Assembly: GCF_018310695.1 (NCBI RefSeq)
Contig: NZ_JAGXCY010000003.1
Span: forward strand, 1-64,000
Reading direction: 5' to 3'
Origin: Paenibacillus sp. Marseille-Q4541
Lineage (GTDB): Bacteria > Bacillota > Bacilli > Paenibacillales > Paenibacillaceae
Length of the DNA: 64,000 nt
Below the pieces are notes generated by a model, which ran no database searches, was not told the origin of the DNA, and worked only from the letters and a program-made list of their open reading frames with translations. Below, piece after piece: positions 27,187 through 36,575 of this stretch (positions are counted from its first letter, which is position 1; every line of letters begins with the position of its first letter). A program made the translations under genes and the position numbers.

Positions 27187-28089
27187 ATGGTTTACGGTTT
27201 CGCTTCACTTCATCCCCGCCTTTGCTTTATCTATTTCGCAGGACTCATCACAATCTGTATGCTTGTTAAGCACCCAGTTTATCTCGGAGCCGCGTTTCTG
27301 GTAACCATTCTACTCAATTTCTCCATAGATCGAGGACGATCTTTACGAAAGGGACTTGTTAGGTATTTACTCATTGCACTCGTCATTTTCATTACGAATC
27401 CGTTATTTTCAAGCAGAGGAGCAACCATTCTTTTTTACTTGCTAGATCGGCCCGTAACGCTAGAGTCGATCGTATATGGTGCTATTTTTGCAATTTCTCT
27501 ACTGAGTGTATTGTTTGCGTTCGTTGCTTTTAATCTAATAATAACACCGGAAAAAATGTTGTACCTGATTACCCCCTTTGCTCCGAGGACTGCTTTTATT
27601 GTTACTGTCACACTGCGGTTTGTTCCACTGCTTACAAGCCGACTAAAAGAGATTATGACGATAAAGCGTATTATGGGACAAGGGAAAGAACAAAGTCAGC
27701 AAATGAAAAAAAGCAAAAAAAATCGGATGCAGAATGGGATGGAATCGCTTCATACTTTGATTAGTTGGTCACTTGAAGAGGCTCTGATTACAGCTAGTTC
27801 TATGCGAGCAAGAGGATACGGTGTTACGAAGCGCAGCAGTGCGCGAATTTATAAAATGGACAATCGTGATCGAATCGTCATGTGGATTATTATCCTGACA
27901 GGAACGAACCTTATAATTGGTGCTTGGTATGGAGTGAACAGGTATGATATTTATCCGAGACTATCTCAGATGACTTGGACCTCTCTCTATTCGTTTCATT
28001 TCACCTGTTTTCTTCTATATTTACTTTTTCCACTGTTCATGAATGGAAAGGAGTGGTTGCATTGGTATCTTATTCGCTCCAAAATGTAA
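27187..28089 (+). CDS. ECF transporter transmembrane (T) component
   Basis: A 300-residue polytopic membrane protein of the CbiQ/EcfT family. The coupling-helix motif SMRARGYG (Ala-Arg-Gly, about residue 218) contacts the ATPases, and the N-terminus GFASLHPRLCFIYF is typical. Start is uncertain: ATG at 27187, one base after the preceding stop, gives the usual family N-terminus, while ATG at 27157 would overlap the upstream gene by 29 bases. Neither has a strong ribosome site, so translational coupling is likely. It overlaps the ATPase gene by 28 bases. Confidence 0.9.
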   Translation: MVYGFASLHPRLCFIYFAGLITICMLVKHPVYLGAAFLVTILLNFSIDRGRSLRKGLVRYLLIALVIFITNPLFSSRGATILFYLLDRPVTLESIVYGAIFAISLLSVLFAFVAFNLIITPEKMLYLITPFAPRTAFIVTVTLRFVPLLTSRLKEIMTIKRIMGQGKEQSQQMKKSKKNRMQNGMESLHTLISWSLEEALITASSMRARGYGVTKRSSARIYKMDNRDRIVMWIIILTGTNLIIGAWYGVNRYDIYPRLSQMTWTSLYSFHFTCFLLYLLFPLFMNGKEWLHWYLIRSKM

Positions 28090-29753
28090 GTTTCGCTTAT
28101 GCAGAGAGTTCAAATCATACCTTACATGATGTATCTATAAATATTGAAGAAGGAGCATTTGTCTTATTATGTGGTCCTTCAGGTTCTGGTAAGACAACGT
28201 TATTACGACAACTGAAGAAAGAAATCTGTCCAGAGGGAAGACGAACAGGGTCTATTCTCTACCGCGATGTTCCTACCCATGATCTGGAAGATCGTATCTC
28301 CGTTGAAGAGATCGGGATGGTCTTTCAGGATCCAGATCATGCGATTGTGATGAATACGGTCTGGCAAGAGTTGACGTTTGGAATGGAGAATCTCGGTTAT
28401 AAGCCTGACGTGATACAGCGCAGAATAGGGGAATTAGTATCCTTTTTTGGAATGGATTCTTGGCTGGACTTAAACATACATGAATTATCAGGAGGACAAA
28501 AACAGATCGTGAGTTTGGCTTCCGTAATGTCTCTGCGTCCGCGAGTGCTACTCCTCGATGAACCAACGGCACAACTGGACCCCATTGCAGCTAAAGAGTT
28601 CATTCAATGGTTAACTCGCATTAACGAAGAACTATCCATTACGGTCATCATTAGCGAACATCGAATGGAAGAACTTTTTGCCATTTCGACACAAGTGATT
28701 ATGCTAGACCATGGACAGGTTATTTACAATGGGGAATCTCGTCAGGTAATTCGAGAGATTATAAAAAAAGAAGACCCAATTTTTCAATCTTATCTACCTT
28801 CTATAAGTCAACTTTATATGTTGCTAGGTAAGGAAATGGAACTTTCGGATCGGATTCCCATTAGCGTGAAAGAAGGACGCAAATGGTTATATGACAAATA
28901 CAAGTCATTACCTCTCAACCATCTGGACAACCATTTGATGATGAATGAGGAACGCAATGAGGAGCTCAAAAAACAGGAAAAGGTTCTGCTCGAATGTAAA
29001 CATCTTTTTTATACATATGATAAGAATCATCCACTTGTCGTAAAAGGGTTGTCTCTACGCGTTCACGATGGTGAATTTTTCACTTTGTTCGGAAGTAATG
29101 GATCAGGTAAATCAACGCTGCTTCAATTGATTGCTGGTGGCATGAAACCACAGAGAGGCGACATCCTCTTTGAAGGGAAATCATTTTCACGAAAACAATC
29201 AAGTGAGAGGAATCGTTATGTTGGTTACGTTGCTCAGAACCCTCTTCTGTACTTTACCCATGATACAGTCAGAGGACAGTTGCAATCTCGATTACATGAC
29301 CTAGGGGAGGAGGCGTACAGAGAAAGATTGGATGATCTGATAGATCGATTTGAACTGCAATCTATTCTTGATCATCACCCTTTTGATATTAGCGGAGGGC
29401 AGCAGCAAAAAGTGGTACTTGCTATGGTTCTGCTAACGGGGCCAAAGTTATTGCTACTTGATGAGCCTACTAAAGGGATGGATCCCCTTGCTAAAATAGA
29501 ACTGGCAGCTTATTTGAAACAGCTTCAGAATCAAGGAACTACCATTTTAATGGTCAGTCATGATATTGAATTTTCGGCAAGCTATGCGACACGTTGTGGC
29601 CTGCTCTTTGATGGACAGATGACAGCAGTACAGGATACAGGCCCTTTTTTGCAGGATAACTTTTTCTATACAACTATCGTTCATCGAACGGCTAGAGATA
29701 TAATGGACTCCGCAGTTACGGTACAAGATGTACTAAGTAGATGTATAACATGA
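28062..29753 (+). CDS. ECF transporter ATPase with two fused ATP-binding domains
   Basis: A 563-residue fusion of two ABC ATPase domains (EcfA-EcfA'). Domain 1: Walker A GPSGSGKTT, signature LSGGQKQ, Walker B VLLLDEPTAQLD. Domain 2: Walker A GSNGSGKST, signature ISGGQQQK, Walker B LLLLDEPTKGMD. Both keep the catalytic glutamate. TTG at 28062 is taken as the start because AAGGAG lies eight bases upstream and the protein then begins at the usual VSYSLQNVSFAY; an ATG at 27975 would add an unrelated out-of-place membrane-like stretch from inside ecfT. It powers uptake with the neighbouring T and S components. Confidence 0.93.
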   Translation: MVSYSLQNVSFAYAESSNHTLHDVSINIEEGAFVLLCGPSGSGKTTLLRQLKKEICPEGRRTGSILYRDVPTHDLEDRISVEEIGMVFQDPDHAIVMNTVWQELTFGMENLGYKPDVIQRRIGELVSFFGMDSWLDLNIHELSGGQKQIVSLASVMSLRPRVLLLDEPTAQLDPIAAKEFIQWLTRINEELSITVIISEHRMEELFAISTQVIMLDHGQVIYNGESRQVIREIIKKEDPIFQSYLPSISQLYMLLGKEMELSDRIPISVKEGRKWLYDKYKSLPLNHLDNHLMMNEERNEELKKQEKVLLECKHLFYTYDKNHPLVVKGLSLRVHDGEFFTLFGSNGSGKSTLLQLIAGGMKPQRGDILFEGKSFSRKQSSERNRYVGYVAQNPLLYFTHDTVRGQLQSRLHDLGEEAYRERLDDLIDRFELQSILDHHPFDISGGQQQKVVLAMVLLTGPKLLLLDEPTKGMDPLAKIELAAYLKQLQNQGTTILMVSHDIEFSASYATRCGLLFDGQMTAVQDTGPFLQDNFFYTTIVHRTARDIMDSAVTVQDVLSRCIT

Positions 29754-30424
29754 AGAAGGTTCTCTACATCGGAAGTTTTGTAGCAGCGATTCTCATGCTT
29801 ATGCTTGTATTATGGAAAGAGGATTATTATTTGCCCTTAAGTTTTATGTTTATTGGTCTTGCTATGTTGCCATTCTATGTAAGACTTGAAAGTAAGAAGA
29901 TGAGAGCTGAGGAAATTTTATTAATTGCCATGTTGGGTGCGATCGCGGCTATTAGTAGAATCCCGTTTGCACCTCTACCCAGTGTTCAGCCCACGTCTTT
30001 TGTGATCATGATGTCGGCTCTCGTCTTTGGTCCAGAAGTGGGATTCTTGGTAGGCAGTATTGCAGCTATTGTATCCAACCTATTCTTAGGTCAGGGACCA
30101 TGGACTCCTTGGCAAATGTTTTGTTGGGGAATGATAGGCTTTACCGCAGGGATGTTAAGAAATACATTCATCATGAAGCGTCTTTGGGGTAAAAATGTGT
30201 TTGGATTTATATGGGGATTCGTCTTTGGCTGGATTATGAATCTGTGGTTTTTACTAGGTTTTTATGAAGATTTAAGCTGGCCTCTGTTCGTTTCGGCTTA
30301 TGCCGCCAGCTTTTATTTTGATCTTGCACATGCGGTGTCAAACGTCGTTTTTATTACTTTCTTCTCGGCCATATGGCTTAAAATTCTGGGAAGGATCAAA
30401 ATGAAGTATGGCCTGCTAAAGTAA
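29750..30424 (+). CDS. ECF transporter substrate-specificity (S) component, probably cobalamin (CbrT-like)
   Basis: A 224-residue membrane protein with about six helices. The segment AMLGAIAAISRIPFAPLPSVQP and the GQGPWTPWQM loop are typical of a group of S components linked with B12 riboswitches (CbrT type). It overlaps the ATPase gene by four bases (ATGA at 29750), which supports this start over an ATG three codons earlier. Position at the end of a cobalamin-riboswitch operon makes B12 or a corrinoid precursor the likely substrate; this is an inference. Confidence 0.82.
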   Translation: MKKVLYIGSFVAAILMLMLVLWKEDYYLPLSFMFIGLAMLPFYVRLESKKMRAEEILLIAMLGAIAAISRIPFAPLPSVQPTSFVIMMSALVFGPEVGFLVGSIAAIVSNLFLGQGPWTPWQMFCWGMIGFTAGMLRNTFIMKRLWGKNVFGFIWGFVFGWIMNLWFLLGFYEDLSWPLFVSAYAASFYFDLAHAVSNVVFITFFSAIWLKILGRIKMKYGLLK

Positions 30425-30738
30425 TCAGTTCTCCACCAATATTTATCGGCTAATTGTAAAAGCACCCTCAAATCGTTCCAAATTAAAGTATAGAACTCAA
30501 AGAACACCGGAGTTAGAACTCGAGTGTTCTTTGAGTTTCCTTATCCTTTGGTACAACTCAATTTTTCAATACAATAGAGCTGATGTTAAACCTTAAATTA
30601 ACATTAAAACTTTATTAATACCAGATTAATATTTCCATATTTATACTAGACATTAATATTATTAACTAGTAATATTACAACTTCGTAGTTATTGGCCAGT
30701 ACATTAAAAGGCACAGATTGTTAAATGGAGGGTCATCA
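30425..30738. other. Intergenic region with a terminator and AT-rich upstream sequence
   Basis: After the terminator at 30494 the sequence is strongly AT-rich, with TAATATTA repeats around 30655-30678 that form a weak inverted repeat. No gene or convincing promoter hexamers were identified. Confidence 0.5.
30494..30540 (+). terminator. Terminator after the ECF operon
   Basis: AACTCAAAGAACAC (30494-30507) and GTGTTCTTTGAGTT (30524-30537) form a perfect 14-bp stem with a 16-base loop. The following T tract is short, so it could also be a processing signal. Confidence 0.7.
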
Positions 30739-30900
30739 TTGGATCTTAACATAGTTTATTTTCTAGTAGGTGTCATATTTATGTGGAGTTTTATCAATAG
30801 TTTTAAAAGCTCAAGATATCAAACAATTTACATGATCGTCACAAGTTTGGTATTTGGGTACATGTATTTTTACGTTACAAAGTTATTGGGTATTAGATAA
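30739..30900 (+). CDS. Small two-helix membrane protein, unknown
   Basis: A 53-residue protein with two hydrophobic helices (about residues 4-20 and 30-46) separated by a short basic turn. TTG at 30739 has TGGAGGG six bases upstream, which supports real translation, and a clear terminator follows the stop codon. No family was recognised. It stands alone between the ECF operon and the convergent mannosidase operon. Confidence 0.55.
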   Translation: MDLNIVYFLVGVIFMWSFINSFKSSRYQTIYMIVTSLVFGYMYFYVTKLLGIR

Positions 30901-30904
30901 GTTA

Positions 30905-30931
30905 TAGCACCCTTAGATGGTGCTTTTTTCA
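30905..30931 (+). terminator. Terminator after small membrane protein gene
   Basis: GCACC and GGTGC form a stem around six bases, followed by six Ts. Confidence 0.8.
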
Positions 30932-30972
30932 TGCTCTAAATTCAAATTGACTCCTCATTTTCCAATATAATA

Positions 30973-31003
30973 TAAAAAAGCCCAAGGTTTCCCCTGGGCA
31001 TTA
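30973..31003 (-). terminator. Terminator of the minus-strand mannosidase operon
   Basis: Read on the minus strand, GCCCAGGGG pairs with CCTTGGGC and is followed by a T tract (AAAAAA on the plus strand). It lies about 60 bp past the last gene of the operon. Confidence 0.8.
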
Positions 31004-31059
31004 ACGCTGCTTAAGTAAGAATCTTTCCGATCTCTGTTTTTTATCGTAACTTTATGAAA

Positions 31060-33549
31060 TTATAAAATCCGATGAATTGTAAATTGTCCGGTGGAACTAT
31101 GAAGAGCATTCGCGACCTGCTGTGCCTCTAATTGAGAATGACGCTCTACTGCATAACGGAATTCGTAAAATCCTCCGAGTGTCGCTTTAAAGTTCGTTTC
31201 CCAATAATTCGTCATAATCCATGCCTTCGTAGATGGAAGACTATCTGCATCCTGCATCATATGAAGCTGGCGTGGCTTGTGTTCAATAGAACCTAACTGT
31301 AGAAGCGGAGTGTCCGTCATCGATACGGATAGTGCTTCTTGATTATCTTTCGAATGAATGAAGAATCCTTCCTGAACACTAGTATAGTCCAGACAAGAAC
31401 CTGGAATTTGATCCTTCCAAGGACGAAGAATGCTACCTGCCTTCTCAACATAAAGTTCGGTTTCCTCTCCCAAAGCGAAGGGGAGGGAGACATACACATT
31501 TTCAGGAAGCCAGACACTTTCCTTGTGTAAGCGGACAGATACTTCGACACGAGGCTGATTTGCAAACATTTTCAGATGAAGAGCATAATAGCTCATTCCC
31601 TTTACTTCAAACACAAGCTCCACAATTGCGAATAATGGGCCGTTATCTAGCACTTTCACTTGGCTTAATCGCCCAATATCCCGCTGCACGTTAGGCCCTT
31701 TTCGATTCCGACCCATTCGACCCCTTGCAGAACATACCTGGGAAGGATTATGTTCATCCTGAGTAGGGGTAACTTCATAGATTGGTGTGAATGGAGCATA
31801 CTCACGGTTTTTCTCCAGTAGATCCACAGATAGGCGTTTGTCTATCCAAGTGGTGATTCCCTCATTTAATTTCCATTCAATGCGCAGGCTCTCCGATTCA
31901 ATCGAGTTTTCGTTTACTTTAATCGGATATTCTGAAATTTGATCTGTCCAGATATCGGCAATTCCTTCGCAGGAAATGGATCCGATATTTTGTGCGGTTA
32001 CCATTTTACCCGAGCCGGAGGACAGTGCCGATGTATCCAGCGAATGAATGTGAATAAACCGTGATTCCCCAGGTAAAAGCGTTAGTTCCGTTACAAGAGA
32101 TTGATTACGGGACAGCTGATAAGGTAAAGGTTGCCCTGTGGACTCATCAATCAGTTCGAATTTGTTCTGTAAAACGTTAGTTTCCCATCCATCAAGGGGT
32201 ATAACGATCTGTAAAGTAGCTTCGGATGGCTCGGTATTAATGACCTCATATCGTAAAGGTCGATGGGGAGCAAGAAGCGCCCCTTTACGAGCGACAAGTA
32301 CATTATCGAGTGCGCGATGAGCTAGCTTGCTAGCTTCGGCTGCATACGCCTGTTTCCGTACTTCAAGCATCTGTACCTGAGGATGCCATGGTTCAGAGAC
32401 AGAAGTATGATATCCCCACGTATGTTCCGCATACATGGTCAGTGCCTGGGATGTAGCTTCAATGTCGGATGGCGTAGCTGTCTGCTGAGTAGGATCCAAA
32501 CTTTTCACCTTTCGAAGCGTACGCTGCGCATCACGATAAATCTGAGTATGCATAGCTGTAGAGGCAACCCCGTCAGTCCACCAGTCCGGCCAGTCTCCGC
32601 GGTGCACCGGAAGGGAGGACAAGTCTTCCTGTTTCAATATTGCAAAAAATTCGGAAAGGGTCGTTAATTTAACCGTGACTTGATCGCCAAATTGTTCATT
32701 CCATTTTGATGCCCATTCTGCGATATCGGAATTTGGAGAAGCATTGTCTGTTCCAAGCCCGGACACCATGACGGGAACGAAAGAGTAGGGATATTTTTCT
32801 TGTTCAAGATTCCATAAATAACGGTTAATTCTTAACGCTGCGATGTCATTATGGCGATCTTCCGGCTCTACGTGTTGATGCTGAAGTTCATCTTTAATCA
32901 TGTATCTTCCGAGCGCATTAGGACTAAGTCCGAGCTCATTGCCGAACATATAATGTTCACCGTTCCATACAAGCAGTTTATTGCCATCCGGTGTCTCCCA
33001 CCAAAACGGAATCTGCTTACGGCCAAGCGGATACATCCCGTGATGCGAGTGAATACAGGAGAAGAGATGCTGAATATTATTTTGCAAAAGGCTTGATGCA
33101 TAACCCCAACTGTATCCATTGATGTCGGCAGTCATTGCGCTGTCGATCTGGTGTCCGAATGATGCTGCGTACTTCTGGGCTTTGCCATGATTGCGGAGAA
33201 GAAGGTCCATATCAGGCAGCTCGGTCATGTTAAGGTAAGTTCCAGACAGCTCAATATCACCGCGAAGGATAGCCGCTTGAAAAGCTTCTTTTTCTGCAGA
33301 AGTTGCTTCTTCTAGAAATTTCTCAACCGCCCAAAATGTTTCACAAGTCCACCGGAAAGTTTTCCACTCGGGATTTTCTCCGCAGTGTGCAGCTTCCGTT
33401 ATTTTTAAGGCTTGGCGTATAAAATCAACATGGTATTGTTCAATTCGTTCTTGTCGCTCCGTATAGCCGATGTCGGTGTGCGAATGATGAATTGCATAAA
33501 TCGTCCAAGGTTTGGTAGGTTTGTGCTGGCTTGCAGTGACTGTACTCAT
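31060..33549 (-). CDS. Divergent GH38-like alpha-mannosidase-type protein
   Basis: An 829-residue cytoplasmic protein without signal peptide. The N-terminal part (about 15-300) matches the glycoside hydrolase 38/57-type catalytic fold: HHSHTDIGYTERQ gives the zinc-binding His-X-Asp, and TADINGYSWG has an Asp where GH38 enzymes carry the nucleophile. The remaining 500 residues are the beta-rich C-terminal half. It is the last gene of a three-gene minus-strand set with a ROK kinase and a phosphomannose isomerase-like protein. Role proposed: hydrolysis of an imported mannoside or related glycan. Substrate cannot be read from sequence. Confidence 0.75.
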   Translation of the reverse strand: MSTVTASQHKPTKPWTIYAIHHSHTDIGYTERQERIEQYHVDFIRQALKITEAAHCGENPEWKTFRWTCETFWAVEKFLEEATSAEKEAFQAAILRGDIELSGTYLNMTELPDMDLLLRNHGKAQKYAASFGHQIDSAMTADINGYSWGYASSLLQNNIQHLFSCIHSHHGMYPLGRKQIPFWWETPDGNKLLVWNGEHYMFGNELGLSPNALGRYMIKDELQHQHVEPEDRHNDIAALRINRYLWNLEQEKYPYSFVPVMVSGLGTDNASPNSDIAEWASKWNEQFGDQVTVKLTTLSEFFAILKQEDLSSLPVHRGDWPDWWTDGVASTAMHTQIYRDAQRTLRKVKSLDPTQQTATPSDIEATSQALTMYAEHTWGYHTSVSEPWHPQVQMLEVRKQAYAAEASKLAHRALDNVLVARKGALLAPHRPLRYEVINTEPSEATLQIVIPLDGWETNVLQNKFELIDESTGQPLPYQLSRNQSLVTELTLLPGESRFIHIHSLDTSALSSGSGKMVTAQNIGSISCEGIADIWTDQISEYPIKVNENSIESESLRIEWKLNEGITTWIDKRLSVDLLEKNREYAPFTPIYEVTPTQDEHNPSQVCSARGRMGRNRKGPNVQRDIGRLSQVKVLDNGPLFAIVELVFEVKGMSYYALHLKMFANQPRVEVSVRLHKESVWLPENVYVSLPFALGEETELYVEKAGSILRPWKDQIPGSCLDYTSVQEGFFIHSKDNQEALSVSMTDTPLLQLGSIEHKPRQLHMMQDADSLPSTKAWIMTNYWETNFKATLGGFYEFRYAVERHSQLEAQQVANALHSSTGQFTIHRIL

Positions 33550-33564
33550 TTTTAGTTAGCCTCC

Positions 33565-34578
33565 TCAGTTTGTAAGCAAAGTGTTTTCGTATTTGTTAGT
33601 ATCATTGAAAAGCGTATCAATGCCTGTAAACACATCGATCATCCCATCAGGCGACTGAAGAATAGGGACGGAATAGTCTTTCAGAACATCCTGAATGTTC
33701 TCTTCCCACAAAGGGAAGCTGTTAGCAATTTGTCCTCCAAGCAGAATACGGTTTGGCCTAAAGGTATCCATATAAGGTAAAAGCATCTCCCCGAGACGTT
33801 GCCCATATTGCTCAAACAATTGTTTAGCAGCTTGGTTTCCGCCAGTAGCTTCTTTCGCCAAATCGGCTACATCGGAATCGGTATTCTCTGCGAGAACACC
33901 TTGCTCACGAGCCATCTTTAGAATTCCTCTTCTTCCAAAATAGCTGTCGACGATATGATCTAGGTAAGGTTCATTAAATAACATTCCATCTGATGGAATT
34001 CCTTTGATGCCTTTGATGATTTGTTTTTTTTCAATAAAAGCAGAGCCTAGTCCGGTGCCAAGGGTAAGGCACAGAAGCCGTTCTGACGGATAACGCTGGC
34101 TGATCCCGAGTCCAAATAGGAAAGCGTCATTGCCAAAACGAATATCTGCTGACGCGAGTGCAGAAGACATTACAGTAGGTGTGGTTGAATAAAGCTTCAT
34201 AAATTCTACTCGTAGTAAGTCTCGGACCGACAAATTGTATAGTGCTTCATATTTTCCAACACCTTGAAGAAGTGCGATTCCTTCTGCATATTGAAAAGGT
34301 CCGGGAAAAGCAAATCCGATCTGAATTTGGTCCTTTTTATGCAGTGCTCTGATTGAGCTAGTGTAAAAATGAAGTAACTCTACACATAGGTCAGCGAAAG
34401 AGCTAATCGTAGCCGCAGCAGGGCCATTTGATTCTGACGGCCTGGATCTATAGGAGCCAGATAGAATCACTCCATTTACAAGAACTGCTCCTTTCAATAC
34501 AGTGCCGCCTGCATCCAGTGCTAGGGTGATTTTCGCAGGTGAGTTACCTGAGAGATACGGGGTATCACTTAAACCCAT
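33565..34578 (-). CDS. ROK-type sugar kinase
   Basis: A 337-residue ASKHA-fold kinase. LALDAGGTVLKGAVL is the first phosphate loop and LCLTLGTGLGSAF the second. The ROK cysteine zinc motif is absent. AAGGAGGT lies five bases before the ATG, and the gene overlaps the upstream isomerase gene by 14 bases; it ends 15 bases before the GH38-like gene. In this setting it would phosphorylate the sugar released by the hydrolases, possibly mannose, giving the isomerase substrate. Confidence 0.82.
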   Translation of the reverse strand: MGLSDTPYLSGNSPAKITLALDAGGTVLKGAVLVNGVILSGSYRSRPSESNGPAAATISSFADLCVELLHFYTSSIRALHKKDQIQIGFAFPGPFQYAEGIALLQGVGKYEALYNLSVRDLLRVEFMKLYSTTPTVMSSALASADIRFGNDAFLFGLGISQRYPSERLLCLTLGTGLGSAFIEKKQIIKGIKGIPSDGMLFNEPYLDHIVDSYFGRRGILKMAREQGVLAENTDSDVADLAKEATGGNQAAKQLFEQYGQRLGEMLLPYMDTFRPNRILLGGQIANSFPLWEENIQDVLKDYSVPILQSPDGMIDVFTGIDTLFNDTNKYENTLLTN

Positions 34579-36454
34579 GTAATACCTCCTTGACTGAAGT
34601 GCTCGATGGCGGAAGAAGTGGAAGGTTCCAGTCTGGATTTACTCGAGCACTGATCAGCGTGCAAGGGGAATCAGAATCAGACAAGTTCTCTATGCGATAT
34701 TCTCCTATATTCGCAGGGACAATGTACGCTTCCGCATATCCAAACTCTACCGCAGCAAGTGGGGAAGCTAGTGGTACAAGACGAACACGTTCACCTTCCA
34801 CGAGGTTGTACATGACAAACTCTCCGCATGTATCTGCCTTCCAGCTATCCTTTAGTTGTAATCTGCTGACTTGGAACAAAAGATCTTCTCGTTGTCCCAG
34901 TATTTCCTCAACGTTATTTCCTTGGCTGCTTATTACTTTTGGACGGGCAATGAGCCCTTTCTCCGCGGCTTTGGTATCCATGGCATCATTGATATTATGG
35001 CGAGCATGCTCTGGATTGAGGGGACGAGGTTTACCGTCCTGATCGAGCCGCAAGTAATCATAGATTTTAAAAGTAAACCACCAAGTGGTTGATGAAATCT
35101 CCAGTACGAGGTTGTCTCTGCCGGAGCAGTGCACTGTTCCAGGAGGGATAAGATACAGATCCCCTTTTTGTGATGAATACTCGTTCACATAGGAGGACAT
35201 CTCAAGCGGCGACCCACTTAGATGTGCATGCTCGACTGCTTCAAGAAGCTGCTCACCTGTTACCCCTTCTTTCATTCCAAGAAAGACCTTTGCTCCCGGC
35301 TTATTTTGCATAATGTAATAAGACTCTTGTTGTGTCATATGTTCGTTAAAATGGGTCTCTACATATTCCTGCTCGGGATGCACCTGAAGTGACAATTCGC
35401 CTCCCTGCATGGTATCTAAATAATCAAACCGGATCGGAAAATAGTCTCCGAACAACTCCACATTGCGTGCTCCCATAATACTGCTAGGGGCAGTTTCCAT
35501 CAGCAGACTGAATGGGACTTCAAGAAGAATATCTTGTACTTGAAGAAGAAGGGTATTTTCAGGAGCGATAGGCTCAAAACTCCAAGCACAGTTTGGCCAC
35601 TCTTCCGGCAGGTTACATAGTTCCTTTAAATATTGACCTCCCCATATACCAGGGGCAAAAAAAGGTTTGACCCGAAAAGGTTGTTGAGCGACTTTCTTCA
35701 GAACTTCGGTCAAAGCTCCCGCCGGTAGCCAGACAGGTGTCTCCGGTTGATTCATATCTATGTAATATGCTTTCTTTTCCGGATGATCTGCATAATGAGA
35801 AACCCACTCTCGGCGATAGGGCTCCCATACAGGCCATTCGAGAAAATAGCAGTTTTTATAAGTCTCTACTTTATCTGTGGAGCTTCCGAAGCCGAAACTG
35901 CCCATATGCTCTGCATGACGGAGCTGCTGATTTTCCCTAGAGTAGTCTGCAAAAAAATACAAATCGGATGGTTGGCTGGAAAGTAGCGCAGCTCCTGGAC
36001 CATACAGGACGTAAACACCACTTTTTATTAGACATTCGTTCGTTTTCTTTTCCAGCGTCGCTTTAGCGTCGCTCTGGAAATATTGAAGAGGACTGGTATG
36101 GGTCGCTTTATAGCCAAATGCCCGATTATCCGTTAGATAGACAGCCATCTCTGTCCGAAGTTGTGACTCAGGTTTTACATAGTGTGCTGTGTAATCAGAT
36201 GAGAATTGAATTCCTGCCTCTTGGCAGATTTGCTGAATGGGTTCTAGTAATCTATCAAAATTAGTCCCGTGAGTTCCATCTAGGGTAATGAAGATACTGC
36301 GCCTCTCCCGGTTCTCATCTCGTTTTATCGCTTCGTAGGTATTCATTATGAGGGAACATAACGAATCTGTGCCCTGTTGTATGAACGAGGGTTCATTTTT
36401 CTTAAGGTGCAAATCATTGATGGGATACAATTGAAAGTTTGTTGCAGATGCCAT
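34565..36454 (-). CDS. Class I phosphomannose isomerase-like protein with N-terminal extension
   Basis: A 629-residue protein, about twice the size of a usual Gram-positive mannose-6-phosphate isomerase. The C-terminal part (about 275-629) is a type I cupin isomerase: FFAPGIWGGQYL, metal-binding motif LSLQVHPEQEY and IPPGTVHCSG. The first 265 residues are an additional domain with FITLDGTHGTNF and SGVYVLYGPGAALL; it has the feel of a nucleotide- or phosphate-binding fold, but no intact Walker A is present and no family was assigned. GGGAGG upstream of the ATG supports the start. It is the first gene of the minus-strand set; function proposed is mannose-6-phosphate to fructose-6-phosphate. Confidence 0.78.
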   Translation of the reverse strand: MASATNFQLYPINDLHLKKNEPSFIQQGTDSLCSLIMNTYEAIKRDENRERRSIFITLDGTHGTNFDRLLEPIQQICQEAGIQFSSDYTAHYVKPESQLRTEMAVYLTDNRAFGYKATHTSPLQYFQSDAKATLEKKTNECLIKSGVYVLYGPGAALLSSQPSDLYFFADYSRENQQLRHAEHMGSFGFGSSTDKVETYKNCYFLEWPVWEPYRREWVSHYADHPEKKAYYIDMNQPETPVWLPAGALTEVLKKVAQQPFRVKPFFAPGIWGGQYLKELCNLPEEWPNCAWSFEPIAPENTLLLQVQDILLEVPFSLLMETAPSSIMGARNVELFGDYFPIRFDYLDTMQGGELSLQVHPEQEYVETHFNEHMTQQESYYIMQNKPGAKVFLGMKEGVTGEQLLEAVEHAHLSGSPLEMSSYVNEYSSQKGDLYLIPPGTVHCSGRDNLVLEISSTTWWFTFKIYDYLRLDQDGKPRPLNPEHARHNINDAMDTKAAEKGLIARPKVISSQGNNVEEILGQREDLLFQVSRLQLKDSWKADTCGEFVMYNLVEGERVRLVPLASPLAAVEFGYAEAYIVPANIGEYRIENLSDSDSPCTLISARVNPDWNLPLLPPSSTSVKEVLHGFK

Positions 36455-36575
36455 GGGTGATGTATCCTCCCTTCCTTTTGTCAGCTTTCGATCTTATTGT
36501 AGAAGGAATAGGGAGGGTACGTCTTTGTAAAAAGAGGAAGTGTTTTTGTACGATTAGGACATGATGTTCACATCA

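Noticed and set aside
34539..35042. Plus-strand 167-residue open frame
   Set aside because: Antisense to the kinase and isomerase genes, which have clear domain motifs.
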